Assembly (NCBI RefSeq): GCF_015557635.1
Contig: NZ_JADNOP010000001.1
Location: 97,489-161,488, forward strand
Reading direction: 5' to 3'
DNA from: Fusicatenibacter saccharivorans
GTDB taxonomy: Bacteria; Bacillota; Clostridia; Lachnospirales; Lachnospiraceae
DNA: 64,000 nt
In this document: positions 20,272-29,167 of the stretch, in pieces
Position numbering within the stretch: the first letter of the stretch is position 1
How the letters are laid out: each line of letters opens with the position of its first letter
The notes under the pieces: model-generated
Database searches by the model: none
What the model was told of the DNA's origin: nothing
Seen by the model: the letters and a program-made list of their open reading frames with translations, nothing else
Translations under genes and position numbers: made by a program

Positions 20272-21426
20272 TCACCGGATTTCAGTCTCATCTGCATAAT
20301 TATCTAAAACAATCAGAACCCATGTTTTTCCAAGATTCAGTTTAATCTCCTCTCCATTGCTGTCCCGGTACTTTGTGACGCCCCACGGATCATCCTTGCT
20401 CCATGTCACGTCGATGGCCTTTCCGCTTGTGATATACGTTCCCGTTCCGCCGTTTACCACATCGATATCGAGATATTCCGCATTGTCATCATACTTTTTC
20501 CAGGAACAGTACTGCACGATAATGTTCTTCACCGCAAGCTGTTCCTGTGTCATCTCATCGATCTGCGGTTCCCCGAACTGATAACGCAGATATGTGCCGC
20601 TCGCCTCATCGTAGGAAAACCACGGATTGTTGTGGAAATATCCGCCCGGTGCCACATAAGTCGCATTTCGTCCCTGTTCCAGCGTTTCCGGTTCTGTCTC
20701 GGATGCAAACTGGAAAAATCCGTCATAACCGTCTTTGTAAGATGTCCGGTAGCCGCAGAGATCGATTCCCGCTGCAATCCCGGCCGCATCCAAATACGCA
20801 TTGTGCGGCGACGGACGATCCGACGTCCGGTAATACACCTGTTCCGAATACTCCATGCCGTTCACATTGTCTATGTGATCCGATTCGAGCAGCGGAATCG
20901 CATACGCCGCCTGTCCATAGTGGTAATACAGAGCGTCAAATCCCGCTGCCAGATACACATAATATTCGCGGCAGCTCCGCACCGATCCGATCTTTTCGAG
21001 ATCATCATAGTTTTCAAACAGCCCCATCAGGCGCGTAATGCCGCCTTCGACCGGCGCTTCATAGATCACTCCCGCACGGCTGATACCGCTCTGCGGGCAG
21101 GCGCTGATGATATTGCTCAGCATAACCGCCACCGGGCGCCTTCTTCCCTGTACTTCGGCGACAGGTTCTCCTGTCAGATAACTTTTCACCATACCTTCCG
21201 GCAGCGCATCCTCCGCGGGTGTCGGCTCAATCGCTTCCGGAACCAGCGGCTCCGGTGCCGGATCTTCGGTCGGGACCGGTGGTTCCGTAGCTTTCGTTTC
21301 TGTCTTGCTTTCCCCTGCTGTCTCTTCTGAGACATAAGAAGTTCCTGCCGATGCAGTTTCCGGTGCCGTTTCCCCAATTTTCCGGCATCCGAACAGCATC
21401 ATGCTTCCCAGCAGAGCAATCCCCAA
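20272..21426 (-). CDS. DUF3048 domain lipoprotein (YerB-like)
   Basis: 384 aa from a TTG at 21426. Lipobox MMLFGC is followed by a long Pro/Glu/Thr-rich linker, then the DUF3048 pair (about residues 95-380): RPVAVMLSNIISACPQSG, GSVRSCREYYVYLAAGFDALYYH. Probably anchored outside the membrane; function unknown. The TTG gives a signal peptide without basic residues and has no near SD. A perfect AGGAGGGG instead sits before an ATC at 21450, which would add IKKRGFYT. Confidence 0.88.
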   Translation of the reverse strand: MGIALLGSMMLFGCRKIGETAPETASAGTSYVSEETAGESKTETKATEPPVPTEDPAPEPLVPEAIEPTPAEDALPEGMVKSYLTGEPVAEVQGRRRPVAVMLSNIISACPQSGISRAGVIYEAPVEGGITRLMGLFENYDDLEKIGSVRSCREYYVYLAAGFDALYYHYGQAAYAIPLLESDHIDNVNGMEYSEQVYYRTSDRPSPHNAYLDAAGIAAGIDLCGYRTSYKDGYDGFFQFASETEPETLEQGRNATYVAPGGYFHNNPWFSYDEASGTYLRYQFGEPQIDEMTQEQLAVKNIIVQYCSWKKYDDNAEYLDIDVVNGGTGTYITSGKAIDVTWSKDDPWGVTKYRDSNGEEIKLNLGKTWVLIVLDNYADETEIR

Positions 21427-21476
21427 TGTGTAAAACCCTCTCTTTTTGATAAAGACCCCTCCTTTTCTGCTTTCAA

Positions 21477-21980
21477 TCAGTCTCTTGTGATACCGAGACG
21501 CTGCAGCACCTCTTCCTGCTTTGCCTCCATCACGGCTGCTTCCTCCGGTGTCATATGATCATAACCCAGAAGATGCAGCATACTGTGTGCAACAAGAAAA
21601 GCAAATTCGCGTCTTAAAGAATGACCGTATTCCTCCGCCTGCGCTCTTGCGCGCGCAACAGAAATTACGATATCACCCAGCATCAGCTCACCGCTGTCCG
21701 GGTTAAAACAGTCATCTCCCTCTTCCGTCTCCAGAAAATCGAACGAAGCCGGAGAAGGATAATCTACCATCGGGAAAGAAAGCACGTCTGTCTCCCGGTC
21801 AATGTTTCTGTGTTCCCGGTTCATGGTGCGGATATTTTCCGGATCGGTCAGAATCAGTTCTACTTCTGCCTCATACGGGCACGCTTCCTGATCCAGCACA
21901 CCATTGATTACCGCTGCTGCAACCTCTTCCGGATCAAATCCAAGGTCAAAATCCTGTTCATTTTCAAACGTCAGTGTCAT
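21477..21980 (-). CDS. ybeY: Endoribonuclease YbeY (rRNA maturation)
   Basis: 167 aa. Carries the zinc-binding signature HSMLHLLGYDHM (three His, with adjacent Asp) near the C-terminus and TDVLSFPM upstream, both typical of YbeY. Acts in 16S rRNA 3'-end maturation and ribosome quality control. ATG overlaps the phoH stop as ATGA, showing translational coupling. SD GGAGG. Confidence 0.96.
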   Translation of the reverse strand: MTLTFENEQDFDLGFDPEEVAAAVINGVLDQEACPYEAEVELILTDPENIRTMNREHRNIDRETDVLSFPMVDYPSPASFDFLETEEGDDCFNPDSGELMLGDIVISVARARAQAEEYGHSLRREFAFLVAHSMLHLLGYDHMTPEEAAVMEAKQEEVLQRLGITRD

Positions 21981-23008
21981 TTATTTTCCCTCCGTTTTCT
22001 CGTCGTACTTTTTGCTCTGCCGCTGTGATTTTCCGGCTTTGCTTTCTTTTCGTATTCATCGTAAGCCTGTACAATCTTCTGCACCAGCGGATGACGGACA
22101 ACGTCCTTGCTCGTCAGCTCGCAGAAGGAAATTCCGTCTACTTTTTTCAGTACCTGCATTGCCACATCAAGGCCGGAGCGTGTACCGGAAGGAAGGTCCT
22201 TCTGAGAGGCATCTCCGGTTACAATGACTTTGGAACCGAAACCGATACGGGTCAGGAACATCTTCATCTGCGCCGGTGTCGTATTCTGTGCCTCATCAAG
22301 GATAATAAACGCATTGTCGAGCGTACGGCCTCGCATGTACGCGAGCGGCGCAACCTCAATCAGGCCTTTTTCCATGTTTTTCTGAAAGCTCTCTGCTCCC
22401 ATGATCTGATACAGCGCGTCGTAGAGCGGCCGCAGATACGGGTCAATTTTACTCTGCAGGTCGCCAGGCAGGAAACCGAGTTTTTCACCCGCCTCAATCG
22501 CCGGACGCGTCAGGATAATACGTCCTACTTCATCGTTTCGGAACGCGGTGATCGCCATCGCCATTGCAAGGTATGTTTTTCCGGTTCCGGCAGGGCCGAC
22601 GCCGAAGACGACCATCTTTTCCCGAATCGCATCCACGTACGCTTTCTGACCGAGTGTTTTCGGTTTGACCGGACGGCCTGCGACCGTGTGGCAGATGCAG
22701 TCACTGTCGATTTCAGCAAGGCTGCTTCCGCTGTCCTCCATAACAAGTGAGATTGCATAATTGACGTTCTGTGTGGTGATATCATTTCCGCGGCGTGAGA
22801 GCTCCAGAAGCTGTGTCAGACATTCCTTTGCGCGCGCTGCATTCGATGCCGGGCCTACAATTTTTAAAACGCCGTCCCGGGAGATCAGCGTAACCGCCAG
22901 GGATCTCTCCAGGATTTTGATGTGTTCATCAAACTGGCCGAATACTTTCTTTTCATGTTCGATGGGCAGTTCCATCTGCAGTTCTATCATGTTGTTATTG
23001 CTGTTCAT
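21977..23008 (-). CDS. phoH: PhoH-family ATPase
   Basis: 343 aa. N-terminal KH-like part, then the PhoH ATPase with Walker A GPAGTGKTYLAMAMA near residue 135 and Walker B AFIILDEAQNTT. Role linked to RNA metabolism and coupled with YbeY. The C-terminal tail is basic. The operon order yqfC-yqfD-phoH-ybeY is the classic one in spore formers. It overlaps the yqfD 3' end by 14 bp. Confidence 0.95.
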   Translation of the reverse strand: MNSNNNMIELQMELPIEHEKKVFGQFDEHIKILERSLAVTLISRDGVLKIVGPASNAARAKECLTQLLELSRRGNDITTQNVNYAISLVMEDSGSSLAEIDSDCICHTVAGRPVKPKTLGQKAYVDAIREKMVVFGVGPAGTGKTYLAMAMAITAFRNDEVGRIILTRPAIEAGEKLGFLPGDLQSKIDPYLRPLYDALYQIMGAESFQKNMEKGLIEVAPLAYMRGRTLDNAFIILDEAQNTTPAQMKMFLTRIGFGSKVIVTGDASQKDLPSGTRSGLDVAMQVLKKVDGISFCELTSKDVVRHPLVQKIVQAYDEYEKKAKPENHSGRAKSTTRKRRENK

Positions 23009-24293
23009 CTACCATTGTTTCCTTTCCATCCGACATCTTCTGCATTTCGCAGGGCTGTGCTTCTACGGCCCGTTCTATCACGCGAAGTGTCCCTTTTGTG
23101 ATACATGACGTATCGTTAAGTTCTATTGTAACATGATTCTCCGATATTTGAAGTCCTTTTTCTGATAAATTTCTGTGGAATTTCTGATAATTCTGCGAGG
23201 CTTTTTCTTTTGCCTCGTGTTCTGAGTAAGTTTCTTTCTGAATTTCAAAAGGAAATTTCTGACGGTAGCCGAAATAAAACGGAAGGGCAAAGTTTTCTGT
23301 CAGATAAAGCTGCTGAAGGGATACTTCCTCGTCTGCTCCATTTTCCCTTTTCTCTGTTTTCTGATCCGCCGTTCCGGTCATGCTCCGCAAACTCTCCACA
23401 AAATTCTCCGGCAGCAGATTTCCAAGGAAAAATCGGTAAGCAGAAATCTGGAATACCGGCGTTTTTTTCTCTGCTTTCTGATATGTCCGTACCGTATGGG
23501 AAAGCGGAAAGGTATCATAATAGTACCACGTCGTCTCAAGGTCAATATCCGCGTCTGCGTGAACATAAGAATAATCATACGTTTCCCCACTGTCATTCAC
23601 AAGCGGAATCTCGCCCTTTACAAGAATGTCTCCCGCTTGACATGTATCACCGGGGAGCACCTGCGGAATGCCGTTCCGTGTGATAATACGCACGACCGTC
23701 CCTTCTTTTTTCGCCACAAGATTCTGCGGATCATCTGCTTTTTCTTCGATCACATAGCCGTCTACGTTTTCTTTTACCGCAAGGACAAGCTGCGTCCCTT
23801 CTATTTTTGCGGACACCCAGGTCAGATTCGGAAACTGCTCCCGCAGATACGATGCGGTCTGGCTGCAGTCCACACGTTTTTTCCAGCTTCCATGATGAAT
23901 CCCGGCCGCGTCAAGGCTGTTTAAGATCGTCTGCGTACTGTTCGCGTAATTTCCTTCCACATGAATATTCCAGATGAACTGCGACAGCGTGTAAAGTCCC
24001 GCCAGGCAGAGAAAAATACCAATAAAAAATGCCTTTCTTTTTAAACTTCGCCGGTAAAAGAAAGGCAGTCCCTGTTTTTTCTGTATTCGGATGCGCACAC
24101 CGCTCTTGCGGCGGATCGGCAGGAGGCGGAAAAAATCTTCCGGAAGAAGGCTCATATCAAAACAGCCCTTGTGTTCTGTCACGTCCCACAGTGTGATGTT
24201 ATGGTGCCCGCACAGATTGAAAAAACGCTCCGGTTCACGGCCCGTCACACGAATCCGCACACTGCCTTTCCAGAAAGCCTTTCCCCTCTGCAA
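22995..24293 (-). CDS. yqfD: Sporulation protein YqfD
   Basis: About 432 aa. Start uncertain: GTG 24299 lies almost on the GGGGG SD, so the TTG at 24293 is favoured by spacing. N-terminal VRIRVTGREPERFFNLC domain, one membrane helix (AFFIGIFLCLAGLYTLSQFIW, about residues 90-110) and an extracytoplasmic region with VKGEIPLVNDSGETY. Family members are needed in the mother cell for spore formation under sigma-E. A direct marker of sporulation capacity. Confidence 0.93.
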   Translation of the reverse strand: MQRGKAFWKGSVRIRVTGREPERFFNLCGHHNITLWDVTEHKGCFDMSLLPEDFFRLLPIRRKSGVRIRIQKKQGLPFFYRRSLKRKAFFIGIFLCLAGLYTLSQFIWNIHVEGNYANSTQTILNSLDAAGIHHGSWKKRVDCSQTASYLREQFPNLTWVSAKIEGTQLVLAVKENVDGYVIEEKADDPQNLVAKKEGTVVRIITRNGIPQVLPGDTCQAGDILVKGEIPLVNDSGETYDYSYVHADADIDLETTWYYYDTFPLSHTVRTYQKAEKKTPVFQISAYRFFLGNLLPENFVESLRSMTGTADQKTEKRENGADEEVSLQQLYLTENFALPFYFGYRQKFPFEIQKETYSEHEAKEKASQNYQKFHRNLSEKGLQISENHVTIELNDTSCITKGTLRVIERAVEAQPCEMQKMSDGKETMVDEQQ

Positions 24294-24338
24294 ACGCACA
24301 CCCCCTTTTCAGCATTGGAATGATTGGAATCATTACAC

Positions 24339-24632
24339 TTATTGAAACGTCACCTGATCGATTCTCCCTTCCACCCGCATCTCCTCCCCGGAATACGAAA
24401 CAATCCGGATTCCCTCTCCCACAAGGAGCAGCCTGCCATATTGTGTAAGCACGCAGAGGCGGCACGCATTATATTCCAGAATCCTGCGGTAATTTTCAAT
24501 CTGCACTTCTCTCCCGCCGTAAAACGTCACAACCGGCTCACCAAAAGCAAGATCTGACGGAACCTGCATCGCCGAAAGCACCTCCCCGCCCGGCGGATGG
24601 AGTGATTTTTTCTGCTTTTTCTTTTTTCGCAT
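24339..24632 (-). CDS. yqfC: Sporulation protein YqfC (YabP/YqfC family)
   Basis: 97 aa, very basic N-terminus (MRKKKKQKKS), then the YabP/YqfC core with FGEPVVTFYGGREVQIENYR and ILEYNACRLCVLTQYG. A small sporulation protein expressed in the mother cell in relatives. First gene of the yqfC-yqfD-phoH-ybeY run; SD GGAGGAGG. Confidence 0.92.
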   Translation of the reverse strand: MRKKKKQKKSLHPPGGEVLSAMQVPSDLAFGEPVVTFYGGREVQIENYRRILEYNACRLCVLTQYGRLLLVGEGIRIVSYSGEEMRVEGRIDQVTFQ

Positions 24633-24704
24633 CCAAAACCTCCTCCGCTTTGCGGGTCTGCTTTTTGTTCTATCGCTATTTTATGCAGAAAAAAGCACAA
24701 AAAT

Positions 24705-24749
24705 ACCCCGCAGCCGCTGGGGTTTCCTGCCCGATCAGGCTGCGGGGTT
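24705..24749 (-). terminator. Terminator after the Thr/Pro-rich membrane protein gene
   Basis: ACCCCGCAGCC and GGCTGCGGGGT form an 11-bp stem. On the minus strand it is followed by ATTTTTG, 14 bp past the stop at 24763, isolating that gene from yqfC. Confidence 0.88.
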
Positions 24750-24762
24750 TCATTTCTCTTTT

Positions 24763-25461
24763 TTAAAAACATTTTTTGCAGGGTTCATACCCCTGGGCTT
24801 CTGCATTTTCTCTTGTCATCTGATATGCCCGATCCGGATTCATTCTGCCGCAGTTATTTTTGTTATGGTACTTCGATCCGGTCTCTGAAATCCACACGAG
24901 CTGTCCTCCATACGGATCCGATTCCTGCGGAGCTTCCGTTACCTGTGGTTCTTCGGCAGTCACTGCCGGCTGTGATTCTTCCGCTGCCTGCGTTTCAGCG
25001 GTTTCTTCCGCCGCAGCTTCTATGGTTGGCTCAGGTGTCGGCGTCTCGGTCGGGTCAGCCGTTGGAGTTGGGGTAGCAGTCGGCGTTGGTGTTTCGGTCG
25101 GTGTTGCTGTCGGCGTTGGTGTTGATGTTTCAGTCGGGGTCGGCGTCGCTTTTTTCGTCGGCGCTGCCGTAACGCTGACGGAAACAGACTCTGCAGATGC
25201 CTTCTGTGTTTCCTTACTGCTGTACGTCACAGGTGTCAGCGCACAGGCGGAAACCAGCAGCAACACAGGAAGCAGCACAGGAAGTGCTTTCGCCACATGA
25301 AACCGTTTCTTTATCGTATTCCAGGTAACCGGAAGCAAAAAGATTCCAAGCAGCAGCAGTGACAATGCATATGCCTTCTCCTCTTTCCAGTAACCGGCTC
25401 CCGCCAGCATCATCAGAATACCGAACAGATACCTGAGAAAATTTCCTGCCTTTCTCAGCAT
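24763..25461 (-). CDS. Membrane protein with Thr/Pro/Glu repeat linker and C-terminal Cys-containing domain
   Basis: 232 aa. Two or three membrane helices in the first 80 residues (FGILMMLAGAGYW, ALSLLLLGIFLLPVTW, LPVLLPVLLLVSACAL), then a TPTATPTE-type low-complexity linker (about 110-145). The short C-terminal domain reads VWISETGSKYHNKNNCGRM and EPCKKCF. This Cys/His pattern recurs at the ends of secreted clostridial proteins and may bind metal. Function unknown. SD GGGGG, own terminator. Confidence 0.8.
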   Translation of the reverse strand: MLRKAGNFLRYLFGILMMLAGAGYWKEEKAYALSLLLLGIFLLPVTWNTIKKRFHVAKALPVLLPVLLLVSACALTPVTYSSKETQKASAESVSVSVTAAPTKKATPTPTETSTPTPTATPTETPTPTATPTPTADPTETPTPEPTIEAAAEETAETQAAEESQPAVTAEEPQVTEAPQESDPYGGQLVWISETGSKYHNKNNCGRMNPDRAYQMTRENAEAQGYEPCKKCF

Positions 25462-25554
25462 ATTTCATTCCCCCTCTTGTGTATTTTCTGAATTTCTTAC
25501 AGCGAAATCCTCTACTGTAAATACGTTTGAAAGAATGGAAAATTACATCACAGA

Positions 25555-26094
25555 TTACGATTCTTTATAGAAAATCATGCTGAACCATATGACCATATGC
25601 TCACCGAGGTAATAATCCATCATGTTTTTTTCAATCAGGTTTGCAACAACGATGCCGTGGCTCTCGATGCATGGATGCATCAGTTCAAGATGGCGGCAGC
25701 CGCCTCTCGGGTAGGTACATTTATCGCAGAGCTGGCAGGAATCGGAGGAAAGGGCGAAGGTGAGCAGGGTTTTGTCTTTTAAATGCTGCTCGATTTCGCG
25801 TGTGATTTTTTCGTGCTCCGATTTTGTTTTTAATGTCTCATCCATATCCATGATGTTGTCCACTTCTGCGATGCTGGAGAAGAACAGAACGTGATCGTAG
25901 TTCATGCAACGCTCCTTACAGACTTCAACAGTGCCGACCGCCGGCGGGCAGGACCAGGAGGCTCCGTAGCGGGAGCACTCCTTTTTGCAGATCTGGCGGA
26001 CCCGGTCATTGAATTCGATGTCCTCCGGTTTTACAAATGCATACTGATAGATAGGAAACTGGGTAATATATTCTTCGATTTCTGTCTGTGTCAT
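25555..26094 (-). CDS. DUF2284 family Cys-rich metal-binding protein
   Basis: 179 aa. Cysteine clusters match DUF2284: CKKECSRYGASWSCPPAVG (about 35-53), then CQLCDKCTYPRGGCRH (about 122-137) and HPCIESHGI. Probably binds an Fe-S cluster or another metal. Known relatives are uncharacterised and often found in anaerobes and methanogens. Cytosolic. SD GAAGGGA. It lies 21 bp after the lipase-like gene and is likely co-transcribed with it. Confidence 0.88.
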   Translation of the reverse strand: MTQTEIEEYITQFPIYQYAFVKPEDIEFNDRVRQICKKECSRYGASWSCPPAVGTVEVCKERCMNYDHVLFFSSIAEVDNIMDMDETLKTKSEHEKITREIEQHLKDKTLLTFALSSDSCQLCDKCTYPRGGCRHLELMHPCIESHGIVVANLIEKNMMDYYLGEHMVIWFSMIFYKES

Positions 26095-26115
26095 TTTGTC
26101 ATCCCTTCTCTTTTG

Positions 26116-27096
26116 TTACAGATCTTTTTCCAAAAAAGCAAATACCATATTCCAGTACGTCTGGAGCATGCGCCCTCTGGTTCCAAACAATTCATGCTTT
26201 GCGCCCGGTACTTTTACCATTTTTGCCATGCCGGGACGGCGTTCTGCCATTTTCCGGATCATCCGCTCCTGGGCACGGTTGGACACAAGATGATCGTTCT
26301 CCGCCTGAAATAAAAGGACAGGAGCCTCGATCCGTTTCCATCCGCTCCGCATCAGATCGCGGTACAGATGTGCGGCGGCATGGAGCCATCCGTAAGAAGC
26401 GGCATTTAGGTGATACAGCGGCTCTTTTTCCCGCTTCTGCTGGTAATAGAGAAAGCGCGGACGGGAGAGGGACGAACTTTGTTTAAAGCTTTCGATTCCC
26501 TGGTATGGTTTCTGTCCTACCACATACTGTGTGCCTCGTTCTGTGGCACAGGCAAAAGCTGCGATCCGTTTTGCATCGGCGAACGGCACTTTTCCGGTCA
26601 GCGGACGGATCATCGGCGAACTCAAGACCACTTTCCGGAACAGATGCGGCGCTTTGGCGGCCGCTGCTGCTGCGATTCCGCCGCCCATCGAGTGAGAATA
26701 GAGAACGAGCGGAAGACCGCATGCCTCTGCTTTTGCTTTTCGTGCAACAAAGAGCAGATCTTCTACATAACGATGGTAGGAATCGACATAAACAAGCGAC
26801 GGATCCTCCACCAGACGGTAGCTCTTTCCGTGGCCGCAGTGTTCCGGCAGATAAACATGAAAATGCTCTTTGATAAAATAATACACGATCTCTTTATATT
26901 TCTCTGCATTTTCCGTAAAACCGTGTGAGATTACAACAACACCTCTCGGGCGGAATGCGCGGTAACGAAGAACATGAATCGGATGACCGCTCTCCCTTTC
27001 CCAGTAAAATTCTTCTGCATGAGCGGCGAGGTACGGCTCCACACCATTCTGCATCCGCTCCGCATAATTTTTTTCCTGTAATACGCGTGTTCTCAT
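26116..27096 (-). CDS. Alpha/beta hydrolase (monoacylglycerol/lysophospholipase-like)
   Basis: Start at ATG 27096 (MRTRVLQEKNYAERM), 7 nt after AGGTGA; longer forms overlap the previous gene. 326 aa. Serine hydrolase fold with nucleophile elbow YSHSMGGGIAAA, oxyanion strand GVVVISHGF, acid in LLFQAENDHLV and His in PGAKHELFG. The Hydrolase_4 group hydrolyses lipid esters. Seven bp after the HAD gene. Confidence 0.9.
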   Translation of the reverse strand: MRTRVLQEKNYAERMQNGVEPYLAAHAEEFYWERESGHPIHVLRYRAFRPRGVVVISHGFTENAEKYKEIVYYFIKEHFHVYLPEHCGHGKSYRLVEDPSLVYVDSYHRYVEDLLFVARKAKAEACGLPLVLYSHSMGGGIAAAAAAKAPHLFRKVVLSSPMIRPLTGKVPFADAKRIAAFACATERGTQYVVGQKPYQGIESFKQSSSLSRPRFLYYQQKREKEPLYHLNAASYGWLHAAAHLYRDLMRSGWKRIEAPVLLFQAENDHLVSNRAQERMIRKMAERRPGMAKMVKVPGAKHELFGTRGRMLQTYWNMVFAFLEKDL

Positions 27097-27103
27097 TAGC
27101 AAA

Positions 27104-27799
27104 TCACCTGCTTTCATCCAGATACGAAAGGATATCCTGAAGATTGTCGATGGTACAGTCCGGTGTAACTTCAATTTTGTTCGGAAGATGATCCGGGTTG
27201 TACCAGCAGGTCAGGATTCCTGCATTTTTTCCGCCGCGGATATCACTTGTGAGGGAGTCGCCGACGATCACAACCTCATCCGGTGCATAACTTCCGATTT
27301 CGTTCCATACCGCATCAAAAAAAGCCTTCTGCGGCTTGTCCACACCGACCTGTTCCGAGATAAAAACGCCGTCCAGAAGCTGATCAAGCCCGGAAAAGCG
27401 GAGTTTACGCTCCTGTGCAACAGTGGTTCCATTTGTTACTGCATACTGTTTTACGGTAGCTTTCAGCTGTTTTACCAGTTCATCTCCGTGATCGCAGAAG
27501 AAAGCCTTATCGCCGAGGCGGATCTGATATTCATCATTGAATACCTTTACCTGATCCGTCGGCAGTCCTTCCGATTCAAAAAATTCATGGAACCGTCCAA
27601 GCATCACCTGTTCTCTCGTAAGCTCTCCCGTCTCCAGCCGCTCCCAGTAACCGCGGTTGATCACGCTGTAGCGCTGCAGCATTTCGTCCGTGCAGGTTCC
27701 CATATGAAACTTGTTGAAACAGTAATCAATTGCATATCGTTCCGACATCTTAAAATTCAGAAGTGTTCCGTCGATGTCCCACAAAATTACTTTTATCAA
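27104..27799 (-). CDS. HAD-family hydrolase, YjjG-type nucleotidase
   Basis: The SD AGGGAGGA sits 7 nt before a TTG at 27799, giving LIKVILWDIDGTLLNF; the ATG at 27823 has no SD, so TTG is preferred. 232 aa. HAD motif I is DIDGT, motif II is VTNGT near residue 110, and motif IV is VIVGDSLTSDIRGG. Relatives dephosphorylate pyrimidine nucleotides (5'-nucleotidase). First gene of the HAD-lipase-DUF2284 unit. Confidence 0.9.
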   Translation of the reverse strand: MIKVILWDIDGTLLNFKMSERYAIDYCFNKFHMGTCTDEMLQRYSVINRGYWERLETGELTREQVMLGRFHEFFESEGLPTDQVKVFNDEYQIRLGDKAFFCDHGDELVKQLKATVKQYAVTNGTTVAQERKLRFSGLDQLLDGVFISEQVGVDKPQKAFFDAVWNEIGSYAPDEVVIVGDSLTSDIRGGKNAGILTCWYNPDHLPNKIEVTPDCTIDNLQDILSYLDESR

Positions 27800-27892
27800 A
27801 GAGAAATCCTCCCTTGGTTTCATTTGTATTTTCCAATTATCTGTTTTTCATTCTAGCATAGATTACAAATACGATCAATTGTATTTTAGGCA

Positions 27893-27921
27893 TTGTATCT
27901 TTTGAGAAAAAGTGCTACGAT
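27893..27921 (+). promoter_or_regulatory. Promoter of the HicB-like gene
   Basis: TTGTAT (27893-27898), 17-bp spacer, TACGAT (27916-27921), about 45 bp before the SD GAAGGAAG. Confidence 0.55.
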
Positions 27922-27967
27922 AAAAAAGAATTTCCGTGAAAAAGAAAAGGAAGAAGGAAGAAACACT

Positions 27968-28246
27968 ATGAAATTTACTTATCCAGCCGTTTTTCATAAA
28001 ACCGAACAGGGAACCTACGAAGGTTATTTTCCAGATCTCGCCTGCTGCTATGCAAAAGGGGATACCCTCGACGAGGCGCTGGAAGATGCCATTCACTCCG
28101 CCTATGACTGGATCTCTCTGGAACTGACGGAAGAAGAACCTGATTTTCCGCCGGTATCGGATGTGGCAGATCTCGGGAAAAGCGAAGGTGAAATTGCAAG
28201 AAATATTGCCGTCAACATCCGGCTTTTTGAGGGATGGGACGAATAA
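27968..28246 (+). CDS. HicB-like protein without an adjacent HicA
   Basis: Start at ATG 27968 (MKFTYPAVFHKTEQG). 92 aa. N-terminal partial RNase H fold of the HicB type: YPAVF, GYFPDLACCYAKGDTLDEALEDA and a C-terminal part with no obvious DNA-binding domain. HicB antitoxins normally pair with a roughly 60-aa HicA RNase; none is coded on either side. It has its own promoter and a strong terminator. Either a solitary regulator or a remnant. Confidence 0.82.
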   Translation: MKFTYPAVFHKTEQGTYEGYFPDLACCYAKGDTLDEALEDAIHSAYDWISLELTEEEPDFPPVSDVADLGKSEGEIARNIAVNIRLFEGWDE

Positions 28247-28261
28247 GTTCAAAAAAGAGAA

Positions 28262-28309
28262 AGAAAACCGTATTGCTGCGATATTCGAAACGCGGCGATA
28301 CGGTTTTCT
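28262..28309. terminator. Bidirectional terminator between hicB-like and AlkD genes
   Basis: AGAAAACCGTAT (28262-28273) pairs with ATACGGTTTTCT (28298-28309), T-rich on both exits, between convergent genes. Confidence 0.9.
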
Positions 28310-28311
28310 TT

Positions 28312-29007
28312 TTATCTCTTCCAGGTTTTCAGCATCTCTTTTTCTTCTTTGCTGATCCGCAGCGACTCTCTGATTTTCTGAATTGTTTTGTTATGTGTCC
28401 AGTCATCGAGACTGTTTTCTTTCAGCAGTTTCTGTGTCTTTTCCGGAAAATGAATATAACAGATCGATACTGCCCAGGCGACGGCCATTTTTACGTAATA
28501 GCCATCGTGATGAATCTTTTTCATCTCCTCCAGCACAGCATCGATATACGCTTCGTTGATAAAAAAGTCCAGCAGACACACAACACCAAACCGGATTTCA
28601 TATTCCCGGCTGCTTTTCAGCCATTTCTGCAGATATCCATACCAATACTCCTGGTCTTTCTTCATAAAATGGCACGTTGCACAGGAGCTGTCACAGATTC
28701 CCCAGCTGTTGATCATCGGCACGAAGCGGTCCAGTTCTGCCGTCTGTTCTTCACGGGTCAGCTTTCCGTAGCCGATCATCATTCCGCGGATCAGAAGCTC
28801 CTCGTAGACTTCCGGATTAAACTGTTCGGTATAAACTTCATAGTGGTCTCTTGCTGTCGCTTTTGCAATCCGTCGCGAAACCAGAATGCGGACACCAAGA
28901 ATCCGACAGTTCTGTCCCGGAACAAGAGAGCTGTGAAATTCCCGGTATTTTGCATCTATATTGCTTTCCAGTTCTGCCCGAATGGCCTGCATTACTTCCT
29001 GTTCCAT
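28312..29007 (-). CDS. DNA alkylation repair protein (AlkD-like)
   Basis: 231 aa, all-helical HEAT-like repeats. Family markers include GVRILVSRRIAKATA, SWGICDSSCATCHFM and WLKSSREYEIRFGVVCLLDFF. AlkD-type glycosylases remove N3- and N7-alkylated purines without flipping the base. SD GGGGG. Monogenic, convergent with the HicB-like gene. Confidence 0.9.
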   Translation of the reverse strand: MEQEVMQAIRAELESNIDAKYREFHSSLVPGQNCRILGVRILVSRRIAKATARDHYEVYTEQFNPEVYEELLIRGMMIGYGKLTREEQTAELDRFVPMINSWGICDSSCATCHFMKKDQEYWYGYLQKWLKSSREYEIRFGVVCLLDFFINEAYIDAVLEEMKKIHHDGYYVKMAVAWAVSICYIHFPEKTQKLLKENSLDDWTHNKTIQKIRESLRISKEEKEMLKTWKR

Positions 29008-29167
29008 ATGATTCCCCCTCTCTTTTCTTTCTCTTTAAGATGTTTTACACGCTTTTTACAAATGTTTAACCCTGTTATTTCTGCACTTCTGATAAGATAA
29101 AATTAAAGTAAACGATAACATCCACCCTGCCAAATGCCAGATCTTTTCCGGCTGAAAGGTGAGTCTT

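Noticed and set aside
24660..24760. Possible attenuator for yqfC upstream of its start
   Set aside because: The hairpin matches a terminator of the gene ending at 24763; no alternative fold was seen.
25030..25160. Repetitive Thr/Pro-coding DNA resembling a tandem array
   Set aside because: It is the low-complexity linker of the membrane protein at 24763-25461, not an independent repeat or CRISPR.
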